64,000 bases of DNA from Myrica gale (Eukaryota; Streptophyta; Magnoliopsida; Fagales; Myricaceae): positions 18,215,001 to 18,279,000 of the forward strand of contig OZ005621.1 of NCBI GenBank assembly GCA_963930655.1, read 5' to 3'. The stretch's first letter is position 1, and every line of letters begins with the position of its first letter. The notes beneath the pieces are model-generated. The model saw only the letters and a list, made by a program, of their open reading frames with translations, had not been told where the DNA came from and did not search any database. A program made the translations under genes and the position numbers. Positions 30,481-41,211 of this stretch are shown one piece after another.

Positions 30481-30730
30481 CACATGTGGTACATGTACTG
30501 AAATGGAGATTGTTTAATTTAAAAAAGATATCTAGAATTTTGAAAAATAAAACCGTAAAATTGCTTTCTAGTATCTGGCTAACCGGTTCCGGTGATTTTT
30601 TTTTTTTGCAAAAATCCGAAAGTTTTACCGGTTCCCGGGTACTGATAAAACCGGATTATTTTAAAAAAAAAAATACTAAACAGGGTAGTAAGAAATTAAG
30701 CCATTTGAAAGAGTCCCCCTCTTTGTCGAA

Positions 30731-30749
30731 CCCCCCCCCCCCCCCCCCC
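30731..30749. repeat. Poly-C run of 19
   Basis: A homopolymer of 19 C followed by GCCCG, upstream of RPL6. A likely place for length error in assembly. Confidence 0.9.
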
Positions 30750-30762
30750 GCCCGTGAAAAAA

Positions 30763-30770
30763 AAACCCTA
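30763..30770 (+). promoter_or_regulatory. telo-box upstream of RPL6
   Basis: AAACCCTA, the interstitial telomere-like motif enriched in promoters of plant translation-apparatus genes. It lies some 130-350 bases before the probable 5' untranslated exon of RPL6. Assignment by known motif; activity not shown here. Confidence 0.55.
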
Positions 30771-30818
30771 AACCGCGTAGCTTCTCCTAAATAACTTGGC
30801 CAAAGAAAAAAAAAAAAA

Positions 30819-30848
30819 AGCGTAGCTTCTCTTAATGAGAAACTACGC
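30819..30848. repeat. Imperfect inverted repeat in RPL6 upstream region
   Basis: GCGTAGCTTCTC and GAGAAACTACGC face each other across TTAAT. The left half (GCGTAGCTTCTCCTAAA) also occurs once more at 30775, so the half-site is repeated. Confidence 0.7.
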
Positions 30849-32231
30849 CGTTTTGAAAGAGTTACCCCGCCCTCTTCGTCGGCCTTCTCCCCCGATTCCC
30901 CCCACTCCCCACCTTACTGTTACGCTTTTCTGAATTTCCTCCGCCTCTCCCCTCCCTCTCCAACGCACAGTGACAGCCCAGCCACCTCCAGGCTCTCCCC
31001 ACACCGGCCGCGCCCTTCGCCGACCACCACACTACCACAGCTCCTCTCCTCTTCTTCCCTCCTTCACGCGTCAATCTCTTCTCATCTCCTCTGCCACATC
31101 TCTCTCTCAAGTCTCACTTATTCATTTAGGTATGTTGTTAAAAATCAATGGGTTTGTTGATTTTAATATGTTCTATTGAAGTATCGGGGACATATATTAT
31201 TGCTTAACTTTTCACCCTTTGTTTGCGATTTTAAGGGTTTTTGGAATTTAATTTTGGGGTTCCAGTAGAAAAGAGAGAAAAGGGAAGAAAATAGGGCTGA
31301 GATTTCTACTACCCTTCTGGTAATTCTTATCAAAGCTCTTCTCAAAAGTCTGAACTTGTGCCTGAGTGACTGCTGGATTTTTTTTTATCTACGTTTGATG
31401 AATATGTGGACTTTAAAATTTGTTTGACATTGCTGTTTTTTGAATTCATTTGTACGTTTTTTGTGGACTTCTGGAATTTGTTTGACATTGGCACATTGCT
31501 GGGATTTATTTTGCTGTTTGTAATTTTGTTGAATTCATTTTGTTGGAGTTGGAGTGTAAAGAATTGTTGTACCAATGGTTGTACATTTGTAAAGAATTAT
31601 TTGGGCGGTCCATTGGGCCAAGTGTGGAAAATGCTTTTAAAAATAGTCCAATATAAATACCTTGAACCGCACCGCAAAGGGCCGGTTATTGCCCTTACTG
31701 GTGGTGGTGGCGGTGGCCAATATTTGAAAACTGGCCCATCTGGTGGCCACAACCAGCAATGCCACCTTTGAACAGCCCTATTGTTGAATTATTTACTCTT
31801 AAGCTTCAATATTGCCACGAGATGTTGTCACATGAAATTATGTTGAGGTTTGGAGTGTGTTTGGGGAACTAAGGGTGGCCAAACCCTAATAGCGGCAACA
31901 AGGGCCAAATAACTCCCACACTTAATTCTTGAAGTAAAATTTGGCAAAATCTGCTGTGGGCGAGTTGAATGTATAATGTCCCTACCAGAACCCAATAATT
32001 TTTCCTTTAGAAGATTATGGCTATAAGCAGTCGGCGTTCTATATCTGTACCTCCTATTTCCCCAGTGACAATATTAAGGAACCCAACTTTTTAAATGCAA
32101 GTTAGAAGTATTGCATCTTCAAAGATAATTTGTGGTTCTCTTGGTTTATGTTTCCTGTTTTAAGTTTTGTTCACTGCTGCTACTTGTTTATGTCAGAAGA
32201 ATTGTGGTGGTCCTTTGCTGCTTTATCCCCA

Positions 32232-32540
32232 ATGGAAGCCAAATTTTTTCGCTTTCTTAAGATTGTGGGTGTTGGGTACAAAGCCAGAGCTGAAGCTGAA
32301 GGACGCCTCTTGTTTCTCAAATTGGGATACAGTCATGAGGTTGAACTGACTGTTCCTCCAGCTGTCCGTGTTTTCTGCTTTAAGAACAACGTAGTTTGCT
32401 GCACTGGAATAGACAAGCAAAGAGTGCACCAGTTTGCAGCTGCTGTTCGTAGCTGCAAGCCCCCTGAAGTCTACAAAGGCAAGGGTATCATGTACGTTGA
32501 CGAAGTTATCAAGAAGAAGCAAGGAAAGAAATCAAAATGA
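32232..32540 (+). CDS. Ribosomal protein L6 (mitochondrial/organellar type, uL6)
   Basis: 102 residues, the length of the short plant nuclear-encoded L6 (like Arabidopsis At2g18400). The sequence is colinear from MEAKFFRFLKIVGVGYKARA to IKKKQGKKSK; GVGYKA, GYSHEVEL and the KQRVHQFAA stretch are L6 signatures. It would contribute to the large subunit of the mitochondrial ribosome. The ATG at 32232 is preferred over an upstream in-frame start at 32130 because family members begin MEAKFFR. A 5' untranslated exon seems to end at about 31129 (AG before GTATGTTG) and an acceptor CAG lies at about 32196, giving a leader intron of about 1.06 kb. The CDS itself has no intron. A telo-box is upstream. 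No lesion; probably active. Confidence 0.9.
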   Translation: MEAKFFRFLKIVGVGYKARAEAEGRLLFLKLGYSHEVELTVPPAVRVFCFKNNVVCCTGIDKQRVHQFAAAVRSCKPPEVYKGKGIMYVDEVIKKKQGKKSK

Positions 32541-33079
32541 TTGCAAAGAGGATATTTATCGTTGCATAATGTTTTAAACCAATTCGGGGATGGACATTCT
32601 AAGCCTCATTTGTTCCAAGATGAGTTTGGCCTCTGAGTTCGAATCAGAGAATTCTTGCAGCATTGTGTTCTTCAAACTAGTTCGTAAAGCTTTGCAATAT
32701 TTCCCCAATTTTCCCGGAATCACTTTGGAAGTTTTGCTTTACCTGGACCGTACTATTATTGTTATTGCTTTTATGAGATTCCAAGACTTCTTCATCTCAC
32801 TTCATGGGAAGCGTTTTCAAAATGATTGATTCTGTTGTCATCTGGGAGATTGTGGAACCAACGTCTCCTCCGTTGCTCAACGGAGGAGTCAGGAGGGAGT
32901 TAGGAATTCATCAAAGCTGAAGGAAGTTAAAACCGGAACATAAGACAACCGTGAATTGGGTTTGTGAATGTCAATCAGAGAACAAAAATTTGGCCCATTT
33001 TTCTATATGAGAAGGTTGCCTTGAGGCTACAGGAATGGCTAATCTATAGATGTTTTCTGCACCACTAGATAGTCAAGTT
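32541..33079 (+). other. 3' region of RPL6 and spacer
   Basis: Likely 3' untranslated region of RPL6 to about 32830, then spacer. A near-palindrome at about 32860-32890 (ACGTCTCCTCCGTTGCTCAA then CGGAGGAGTC) can fold. No other gene. Confidence 0.45.
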
Positions 33080-33430
33080 CATTAAGTCGCAATCTTGCTT
33101 CAATGAGTTCACAGTAAAATGTCAAATCTGAAAAGGGTCAAGATTGCACTTTGCATTGATGCCCTAGTGGCATTTGGAAATCTGCCTTGTGCATTTTAAG
33201 ATGGCTCTGGTAAAACGCTCATTCAACAGAAAATTGGCCGAGAGCAATTTCAATATTTCAGCCATATAGTTATTGTCTTGCAATGAAAACAGACTCAACT
33301 GGGCATTAGTCAAGCACATAAATTCGAGAGGCTGTCCTGGACCAACCAATCAAACCCCTCAAGCAGCCCCTCACCAGTATATGCACTGCTGCCAACAATC
33401 GTCCAGTGCCGTGTTCTGTCCAGAGAGCTA
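33080..33430 (-). pseudogene. ARL2: ARL2 last exon, detached and frameshifted
   Basis: On the minus strand 33420-33310 reads RTRHWTIVGSSAYTGEGLLE then GFDWLVQD, the C-terminal exon of ARL2 (TITAN5). Compared with the copy at 40920-41058 it lacks two bases just after GTCCAGGACA, so the final residues ASRIYVLD are replaced by an out-of-frame end. Similarity to the other copy covers the whole 33080-33430 interval, including the 3' untranslated part. No other ARL2 exon is nearby. It is a detached fragment from the same duplication that copied the DUF3007 locus. Confidence 0.85.
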
Positions 33431-33469
33431 GCCAAGTGAGCACTTGGAAAAGGTAACAGTAGTAATAAT

Positions 33470-33690
33470 AACTCCTTGTGTGGTAAAATTTTTGGTATTG
33501 GGTTTAGTGTTGGTATTGGGTTTAGTGAAAAAGTGAAGAGAGAGGTAATAGTTTATAGTTTTTGTAATTTTTTATATTTTTTTATGGAAGAGAGAGAGAT
33601 TATATTGGAATATTTTATTAGGAGAGAGATAAAATTTTGGGGAAAATTTTACATCCAAACGCAGCCCAAGATTGACCCTCAACCTACCCC
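33470..33690. repeat. AT-rich MITE-like block
   Basis: Weakly inverted ends (TGGTAAAATTTTTGG and, inverse, TGTAAAATTTTCC) around purine-rich GAGAGAG/GGAAAA sequence. The same style of block occurs at 51221-51540. The following spacer to 34012 holds nothing recognisable. Confidence 0.35.
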
Positions 33691-34012
33691 AAGGGCCCTT
33701 TGGAACAAATGAACAGTTGCTCCCAGAGTGGCCAAATAAGGTTTAGCTGATCTTATTACTATAGAGTTAATTTGAACAATTAGAACTTGACCCGATTTTA
33801 GGTGAACTTTATAAAAGTACTCATTTAACTACTTTAATGGCTAGGTTTCTTGCATGTGGAAAAACACGAAAACTTGCAATGGTAAAATCGACTTTGCAAT
33901 TTCATTGTGTTGTCCGTCCACAAATCCAAACAAGCAAACATAAAAAAAATTCTGTGAACTAATGCTACTCTATATACATAAGAGTTGTACATCGAGCACT
34001 GTGGTAATCAAA

Positions 34013-37000
34013 TTAATTGACCTGCTCACCACTAGCTAGGTGTCTCTTCTCTTCCTCGACTTGTTCGAGCAATGCTTCAAGCTCTGCTTCTGTCAGGCCC
34101 TCTAACCGCTTCTGCAAGTTCAGAATTAGGCCTGAGCTTAGTATCTGGAAAAAGTAAAATGGAAAGTAGGAAGACACAAAACCGTACCTCCATGACTTTG
34201 TTTTCATAGTCACGTAATTGTTGAGCATATGTCATTTCTTTGTTTGAAACTCGAAATATATATGTAAAAATCCAACCAACTGTTAGGCACTTAGGCCCAA
34301 CACCATTACCAGCTGAACTACATTCCCTGCTTGCAGAGGATCAACTCCTGCAAACTGCAAGTGACATCATAATTCATAACATCAACAATTTCAGGGCTGG
34401 ACTAGCAGGGAACGACCTTGATACAATTTGTATGAAACCAATACCAAATATTGCAATAGAGATAGCCAAATGAATGTAAATGAATCATGCGTGGCATCAT
34501 TGTGGAAAATTTATTGTAAGCTAGTGTATAGGATAATATGCAAAACATATCAAGGGTAACAAAAAGTTGAAAAATGATCATATAAGAGAGCTGGATACCT
34601 CTAATCCACTTTTCAAGCCAATGCCAATGACAGTAACTCCGAGTCCAACCAGTAAAACATCCTTCCTCGTGTAACCGAAAGGTGCCTTCAGAAGAAACAA
34701 GAAAAAATTCATGAAAGAAACTATTATAGTGCCTTCTTGTTTTGTTCTTCTTTCAGCTTCCAAATTCACAACATTCAAACCTGGAATCATAACTTCTATC
34801 TTTCACTTAATGCACCTTATCATTTGAATTAGCAACACTCCTCTGCAGACAAGACAAGGACAAACAATACTCAGCATTTACCGACATTTACACCTTGTTC
34901 TCTCAAACTGCCTCTCTCTCTTGTGTGTGTGTGCCCCCTGAACTATACAAGATATTACCACCTATCACACGGCCTGTTTCAAAGTCTTTTGCTCTGAGTT
35001 ATGTTTCATTAAAATTCAAAGAACACAGAAAATCTAGCATTAATCGATTCCTACATTGATTAATCAATTCCATCATCGCTCAACCCCCAGAACTACATTA
35101 CACACAAATAACAAAAAGAAGTCGACGCCTGAATACCCAGATAACAGAACAAAGGAACAAATTTGGAGTTTTATACGGTCTTGTTTCTACAAGGTGTTAT
35201 AACCTTTGGGTTTAACCAATTGCATGACACATGAAGATGCATAGCTCCTCGTTAGGTATCAATGAGTAAAGTTTACACCGGAGGCCAGAATCACGAATAA
35301 AAGGCCTATATACTATCAGTGCAAATACTTCTTAGAGGAATATCTTTCACGCTTACAACAGAAGCTAGTGGATAACTTTATTGTACAGAAAAAAGACATG
35401 AAGGGAGCCTCATTCAGTAAATGTAGTTGTTGCTTATACATACCTTGCCCTGATCAGAAGCTTCATTGTCACTACCATTGGAGTTTGAAGAAGGGTACTT
35501 CTGGGGATGGTAAGGATCACTTTCCTTGCCGGCATATCTTTCGATCTTTGGCCAGGAAAAAGTGCTTCCTTTCTATACAAGCTTTGAGTCATACCTTGTC
35601 CTAGAAAATTCAATAAAAATTGAAACACCATCATAACAATTTATTGGTGTTATGAGAGCAATGATAATGAATATAACTACAAGTAGTAATTAACAAGAAA
35701 TGTCTAACATTCTCATATACCTGGTGGAGTTAGCAGATTCTAATTATAGTACTTGAGCGTGATGCATAAACACATTATTTATTTTATTGTATTACATTAT
35801 GCTCATTGATTAAGAATTAGATTGGGTAAAAGACCAATTTGGTGAGACAAAGGCCACAAACATTTCCATGTGTCTGATCTTTGTCTAAGCCATACCAAAT
35901 CCTTTTGTTTCCTAATTCCAGCTAAATATACAGAGCATCGCTGCACCTTAGAGAATTGCAATTACAAGCCATTTAAACAATCAATAGTGATTTGGTTGCT
36001 TGTGCACCATTTGAATCCATAGGACATTAGATAGTATTACAAATGCTGCCAGAATTCATCCCAGGTAACGCCACGGATGGTAGAAAAGAGACACTTAAAC
36101 TAAAAATCTCAATAGTATTATAACTGGCAGTAGCGACGATTGAAGGAGGGACACAGAGCAATAGTATAGCACATAGATCAGGTTCTAAGTACAACAACAA
36201 ACAGAGCAGCTATTGGAAGCTATAAAAACTCATAATTCCCAGGATTCCTGTGAACAAAACAAAAGCCCAATAGTTTGTTAAAGTGTACAAAAGGAACAAC
36301 AAAACAATGCTTCATCTAGGTCCCCAAGGATATTTGCTGGCTGAACTAGAGGGAGGAAGAACCATAAGAATAGACTCAAACTTTAAGAATAAATAGACAA
36401 ACATGCATACAATAGATATCACAATCTATTCTTTATTGTTGTCGGAATGGATGTCTGATTAATTATGCCCAACCACAGCCCGGCAGATGACTCCTAATTC
36501 AGCAGCAGACTTTAAAAATTGCAGATAAGCTGAAAATAGCATTAATCTATTTGGCAGTTGGATAGAAACTTGTGTAGTGAGAAAGATCTCTTGACAAGCT
36601 TTATTTTATTTCGAAAATATTTAACATATCAATGCCTAGATTTCACTTATGCAACCTGGTTAATTTCAATTCGATGAACTATCAATCATGGGTGGCCCTG
36701 ACCATATGGGAGGCATGTCATAAGGTGCAATAACCATACAGCTAAAGAAAGTAAGTATGATTCTTTTTGTTTTTCCATCAAGCACCTTCTACAGGAAGAT
36801 GCCAACAATATGTACATAGGAAGAGACAGCTAGATTCAAATTGAAAGCTAAAGAAAGAAAAAAAGGCCAACGCTTTGCCATAAGTGAACTGATACTTGGA
36901 GAGGCTTGAAGAAGATACAGTAAAAGAAATGAGAAAACTTAAATTATCTCTATCTTCATTCATCCAAACTGGAAGCTCTTTGTTTTGTTTCTTTGTTCTT

Positions 37001-37438
37001 GGGGTAGGGGAAGCTCCATAAGTTTAACTCTTCTATCACCACAAAAGTGAACATCTTCCAGGTAAAGCAACCCAAACGATCAAAGAAAAGCAGAAAAACC
37101 ACATATTTTGTTAATCCCATTCATAAATCTACCATTAAAAAAGGACTTGTGTTACCATGTAAAAATATTTCAATCCGGAGAAAATTTATTATCCAATCAT
37201 CGGATATGTCACTTTCAAGACCACATAATCCAATTATAACAGTCCCAACTTCTGCATAATATGCAAACAAAACAAAATTCAAGTAAAGCAAACAAATAAC
37301 TAACTGACCTCTCAACAAACCTTCTAAAGCTCTAGCCCTCGGCGACAGAAGTGGAAGAGAGGCAAAGCGCATGAGGGAAATCGCTCCCCTTTCGCATGAA
37401 ATGCTGCAATTCATATTCCCATGTGGAAGAGTAGCCAT
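34013..37438 (-). pseudogene. Plastid DUF3007 protein gene, copy 1, five exons with two lesions
   Basis: A family of small membrane proteins in cyanobacteria and plastids, function unknown to me. Exons (minus): 37438-37321 (MATLPHGNMNCSIS..., transit-peptide-like), 35600-35444, 34685-34599 (APFGYTRKDVLLVGLG, first membrane helix), 34354-34188 (FAGVDPLQAGNVVQLVMVLG, then GWIFTYIFRVSNKEMTYAQQ), 34111-34013 (KRLEGLTEAELEALLEQ, stop). All junctions are GT/AG. Exon 2 has 157 bases; phase and copy 2 require 158, so one base is lost near STLL/STPP. Exon 4 carries an 8-bp tandem duplication (GCCTAAGT before GCCTAACAGT) that creates a stop after VLGLS. Without the lesions about 170 residues would result. 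Either a pseudogene or a gene hit by sequencing errors; two separate lesions favour decay. Confidence 0.82.
34340..37255 (-). repeat. Left arm of a large inverted repeat
   Basis: Introns and exons 2-4 of DUF3007 copy 1. Matches 44225-47311 in inverted orientation, including introns: TATCCGATGATTGGATA (37190-37210 inverse; 44239 direct), CCAGCAAATATCC (36330 inverse; 44492), GAATTCTGGCAGCATTTG (36050 inverse; 44777), and ATACCTAACGAGGAGCTATG (35250 inverse; 45520). The arms are about 3 kb with a spacer of about 7 kb. Confidence 0.88.
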
Positions 37439-37925
37439 CCTAGCATATATTCTTCGCATAACACACACAAGCCAAGTTAGACACGTGGGGGTGGGGCGAT
37501 GGAAGGAAACTACTAAGTGTTTCAAGTGAAAGAGTTAACTAGTAATTAGCTTTACAAGGAACGATTCTATAAAGAACAAGCACAAGGATGGCCCAGATGC
37601 CAGACCACTAATTTCACCAAAACATTCTGGGCATGCCCAGAGTTTTCTGTCGTTCATTGTCCCCCAACCATAAAGATAAGCATTACCCATATCTAATCTA
37701 AGAAAACCAAAAACAGAGGAAGAAAAAACGATATTTGCAAGAAAGAAAAGAAGCAGGATACCTGGGAGCGGGAGACCGTTAATGGATAGATAGTTGTGTT
37801 CTTTCCAAATGAGAGGTAATGGGGCTCACATACTATTATAAATATCCTGGGAGAGGTAGGATTGCAACCTCTCCCTATCAGCGGGTGAAGCCTGTAGGCG
37901 AGTTTAATCGGGTCGATCCTTTAAG
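37439..37925 (-). promoter_or_regulatory. 5' flank of DUF3007 copy 1
   Basis: 487 bases upstream of exon 1. Partly repeated, inverted, at 29510-29725. A 10-base palindromic core GGGCATGCCC lies at 37629-37638. No TATA box assigned. Confidence 0.45.
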
Positions 37926-38240
37926 AGAATGACACTTTAGTGTTTGGATTTTCACTCCATTTCATTTTTTCATATTTTAATCCTTTGATTTGTATTTTTT
38001 TTTTACGAAAAAACTCATCCGTCAGGAATCCGTCAGTTCCCTAACAGAGGGGCCGCCACATCGAAAGCCACTTATTTTCCATGTTTGACCAAGTGTTTCG
38101 TGTACATACCCTCGAATTGGTAAACGTGACTGGAGTGGCTTCTAACCTATTCCTCTTCGTTTCCGCCTCACATAGTACCTGAAATTAAAAAGCGCGACGA
38201 CATAGCTCTATACGTTTCTCAACTCTCCTCCTCCTCTGCC

Positions 38241-38637
38241 TTGTTCCATTTGTGTAACTCTGCCAGCCACCTAACATCTATGGCTCTATTACTATTCAAT
38301 ATACACCCCAAACCCCCTCTCTTCATAATTCACCACAGACGCCTCCATGCGGAAACGAAAACTGGACTCCGCCTCTCTACTCCCAATCCTTGCTTTCCCC
38401 TGGTCGTCGCGTTCTTTTACCGCCGCCCGAAATCAGCTTCAATCAACGGAATCTCCGTCCAAAACGTTCCGAAAGTTTCCAGGGACTACCATAGAGAGAG
38501 GAAAAAGGTCGAGCTATTCGAGAGGCTTCGGAGATGGATTGCCTTCATCCATAGAGGTTACTGGAGAAGTATTCTTCTGTTATCTCAAGAAACTTTGTTG
38601 CACATCGCAGTGGTGCTACGTTGAAAGGGTCAACTAA
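38241..38637 (+). other. Coding-like fragment inside the TIR element
   Basis: Two overlapping open frames: 38241-38624 (127 codons, with RDYHRERKKVELFERLRR) and 38347-38637 (96 codons, ATG start, basic and Ser/Thr-rich like an organelle transit peptide). I cannot tell which, if either, is the source frame. No family recognised. The base composition is that of an exon, unlike the flanking arms, so it may be captured coding sequence. Confidence 0.25.
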
Positions 38638-39185
38638 TGTGGAGGAGTCATAGATGAATAGTGCAATCATCTCAAAGGTGGTCCTCCAGGGAAACCTTCT
38701 GGTAGCTCAACATCAGTTGAGTCGTCTAATCTTTTCTTGAAATACCCACTCTTTGAGGACAAAGAGTGCTGCAGCAGAAAAAAGAAGACAACTTATAAGT
38801 AAGCTTACTCAGGACATTTTATGCTACTAAATTCAGTCTTTATTTTCACGTTTCAAGCATCTATAATCTTCTACAAAATTCTGCAGAATGTTGGGAACCC
38901 TGCGTTATGGGGGCATAGTAAAAGTTGTAAAGAGATGGTCTTTACTTTTGAAAAGAAAAATAAAAAGAAAACTGATCATCTAAGGAACAATTTTTTTTAT
39001 GGATCGTTGTGTCTGGGAAGTTTGGTTTCTTTGTAGATCATTGTGTAAACTTTGGTTTTAGCTATACATCTTTAAGATCTTGTATTGGTTTTCTTATGGT
39101 GATATGAAGTTATGCTGATGCAGGTGTACTTTGTAGGGTTTGTAAAATTGCAGAATCCCAGGCAGTTGCATCGTAGCTTTTGAAT

Positions 39186-39423
39186 ATGGTGTCCAAGTAC
39201 TTCAAGGCAAGCCGGTCAAATCTCTCATCAACATCTGATGCACCTTCTGAGGGACTTAACAAACCACCATTGCCTCAGACCGTGGCATTTAGTAGGAGAA
39301 CTTTCTCGGGTCGCCACATCAACTACTCAAGGGAATAGGGATGATCTTGATAGTGAGCTTGGAAGTGGTGAATTCATGAACTACACCGTGCATATACCAT
39401 TGACCACTGACAACCGGCTGCTG
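39186..39423 (+). pseudogene. CSLD: Cellulose synthase-like D (CSLD) N-terminal fragment
   Basis: Starts at ATG 39186 (MVSKYFKASRSNLSSTSDAP) and continues, with one disturbed stretch near 39320, into KPPLPQTVAFSRRTFSGRHI, then NRDDLDSELGSGEFMNYTVH and IPLTTDN. This is the N terminus of CSLD proteins, Golgi glycan synthases for tip growth and cell-plate walls, which run to about 1150 residues. Around 39330-39345 the frame shifts and gives a stop (GGGAATAGGG). After about 80 residues the fragment ends at the TIR-element arm. The zinc RING and glycosyltransferase parts are absent. Non-functional; a captured or transduplicated piece is the simplest explanation. Confidence 0.85.
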
Positions 39424-39431
39424 ATGTGATG

Positions 39432-39894
39432 TTAGAGTGAAGTGCAGTGCTATCTGCAGTGCGCCTCATAGCACTGCGCCTACTGCGCAGAGCTCTACGC
39501 TCTGCGAAATTTTTTTAAAAAAATAATTGAAATCCGGTCTGGACCACTTAAGTGGTCCAGACCGGACCGCATTTTTAAAATCCGGACCGGACCGGACCAC
39601 ATATATGTGGTTTATATGTGGTCCGGTCCAAGTGGTCCAGACCGGACCGCATTTTTAAAATCCGGACCGGACCGGACCACATATATGTGGTCCGGTCCGC
39701 TCTTTTAATATTAGAGGACCGGAAATGCGGTTTAAAAATAATTGAAATCCGGTCTGGACCACATAAGTGGTCCAGACCGGACCGCATTTTTAAAACCCGG
39801 ACCGGACCGGACCACATATAAGTGGTCTGGTCCGGTCTTTTAATATTAGAGGACCGGAAATGCGGTCCGGACCGCATTTCCGGTTTTCACCCCT
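39432..39894. mobile_element. hAT non-autonomous element, member C, 8-bp TSD
   Basis: 463 bases with perfect flanking duplication ATGTGATG (39424-39431 and 39895-39902). Ends TTAGAGTGAAG and TTCACCCCT, inverse of each other with small differences. The body consists of four near-identical blocks (GACCGGACCGCATTTTTAAAA, then CCGGACCGGACCACATATA) related to members A and B, plus TGCGCAGAGC words near 39485. Nested in the CSLD-carrying TIR element, so younger than it. No coding capacity. Confidence 0.9.
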
Positions 39895-40070
39895 ATGTGA
39901 TGTGGCCCTCCATTAGGGAAACAGACGAATCCCTAATGGAATGACTTTTTCGTCAAAAAATGCAAATCAAATAACTAAAATCTGAAAAAATAAAATTCAA
40001 GGACTAAAAATAAAAATGATGAAAATTCAAGGACTAAAATGATATTTTCCTCTAAATTTAATAGCATTTT

Positions 40071-40711
40071 ATGAGCATGTAAGAAAACACTCTAAGACAA
40101 GACAACAATAATTATTTTAGAAAGCTGACTTTTTATTAAATGGTTAATTGCAGTTATATAACATTATTATTGTTAATCAAAAGTAAAGATTTAGGGTCAG
40201 TTTGTTTACTTGTCAAACAAAATCTGTAATTTGTTTTACTTATTTTCTGGTATTTGGCAAGTACTTGAAAATGAGGTCAAAATAAAAAGTTTTCAACTCA
40301 ACTATAAAAGTTATATTATTTTTCAGAAAATAAACCAAGCTAAAAATTTTCGTAAATTAATTTTTATTTTTTTGGGAATATTATAGTACCTCCTATATCT
40401 ATGAGCAAAAATCAATAAGTCTCTCTCAAATTCCAAAATATTTTATTCCGTCTCATATGTTTAAAAAACAATCAATTCTTGCCTTTCATTTGATTTAGCC
40501 GTTAAACCACATGCAAAATGACTGAAATGTCCCTCAAAAACAAAATTATTAAAAATATTAAAAATGACATATAAAAAAAAGTAATATTTTTTAAAATAAA
40601 AATTAAATTTAAAAGTTGCATATGATAGTTTTATATTTTTCTCTTTCCAGGCCACATAGGCACTTCTTCGATAGTTGTCTAACGACAATTGAACAACAGA
40701 CACCAATGTTA
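40071..40711. other. No gene; MITE-like pieces
   Basis: 40196-40340 has inverted ends (GTCAGTTTGTTTACTTG and, inverse, GCTTGGTTTATTTTC) and resembles 27930-28075. 40375-40520 contains CCTCCTATATCTATGAGC...AAATCAATAAGTCTCTC, the style of one arm of the long-TIR MITEs, without a partner. Otherwise AT-rich spacer. Confidence 0.4.
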
Positions 40712-41211
40712 CGAGTTCATTAAGCGCAATCTTGCTTCAATGAGCTCAAGGTAAAATGTCAAATCTGAAAAGGGCCTCAAGATTGCACTTTGCATTGATG
40801 CCCTAGTGGCATTTGGAAATCTGCCTTGTGCATTTTAAGATGGATCTGGCAAAACGCTCATTCAACTGAAAATTGGCCGAGAGCAATTGTCTTGCAATGA
40901 AAACAGACTCAACTAGGCATTAGTCAAGCACATAAATTCGAGAGGCTATGTCCTGGACCAACCAATCAAACCCCTCAAGCAGCCCCTCACCAGTATATGC
41001 ACTGCAGCCAACAATCTTCCAGTGCCGGGTTCTGTCCATTGCTTCCAAGTTCAGTACATGAAAAAGTACGATTACACCATCTTCAGAATCTCAGGAGTCA
41101 ATGTATAGAAGTATCTATACACTAATGCAATGTAATTTTATAGATGCCAAAAGAAAAAAAAAATTATCTGCAATAGATGGCTATAGTCCTGTCCTAAAAT
41201 AAGAACACAAG

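Larger units (their letters stand above)
37926..40070. mobile_element. Pack-type TIR element carrying CSLD and other gene pieces
   Basis: The left arm (37926-38062) and the right arm (39895-40065) are inverted copies. Reading each inward gives AGAG(A/G)A, TTTTAGT(G/C)(T/C)T(T/G)G, TTTGATTTG(T/C)ATTTTTT, TTACGAAAAA / TGACGAAAAA, GTTTCCCTAA / GTTCCCTAAC and GAGGG(G)CC...CACATC. The inside (38063-39894) is not AT-rich and contains coding-like pieces, including the start of a CSLD gene. A later hAT insertion lies at the inner edge of the right arm. No clear target duplication at the outer ends, so the superfamily is not fixed (MULE-like most likely). Confidence 0.62.

Noticed and set aside
30862-31110. 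Arg/Gly-rich 82-codon minus-strand frame
   Set aside because: Complement of the C/T-rich leader of RPL6; composition artefact.
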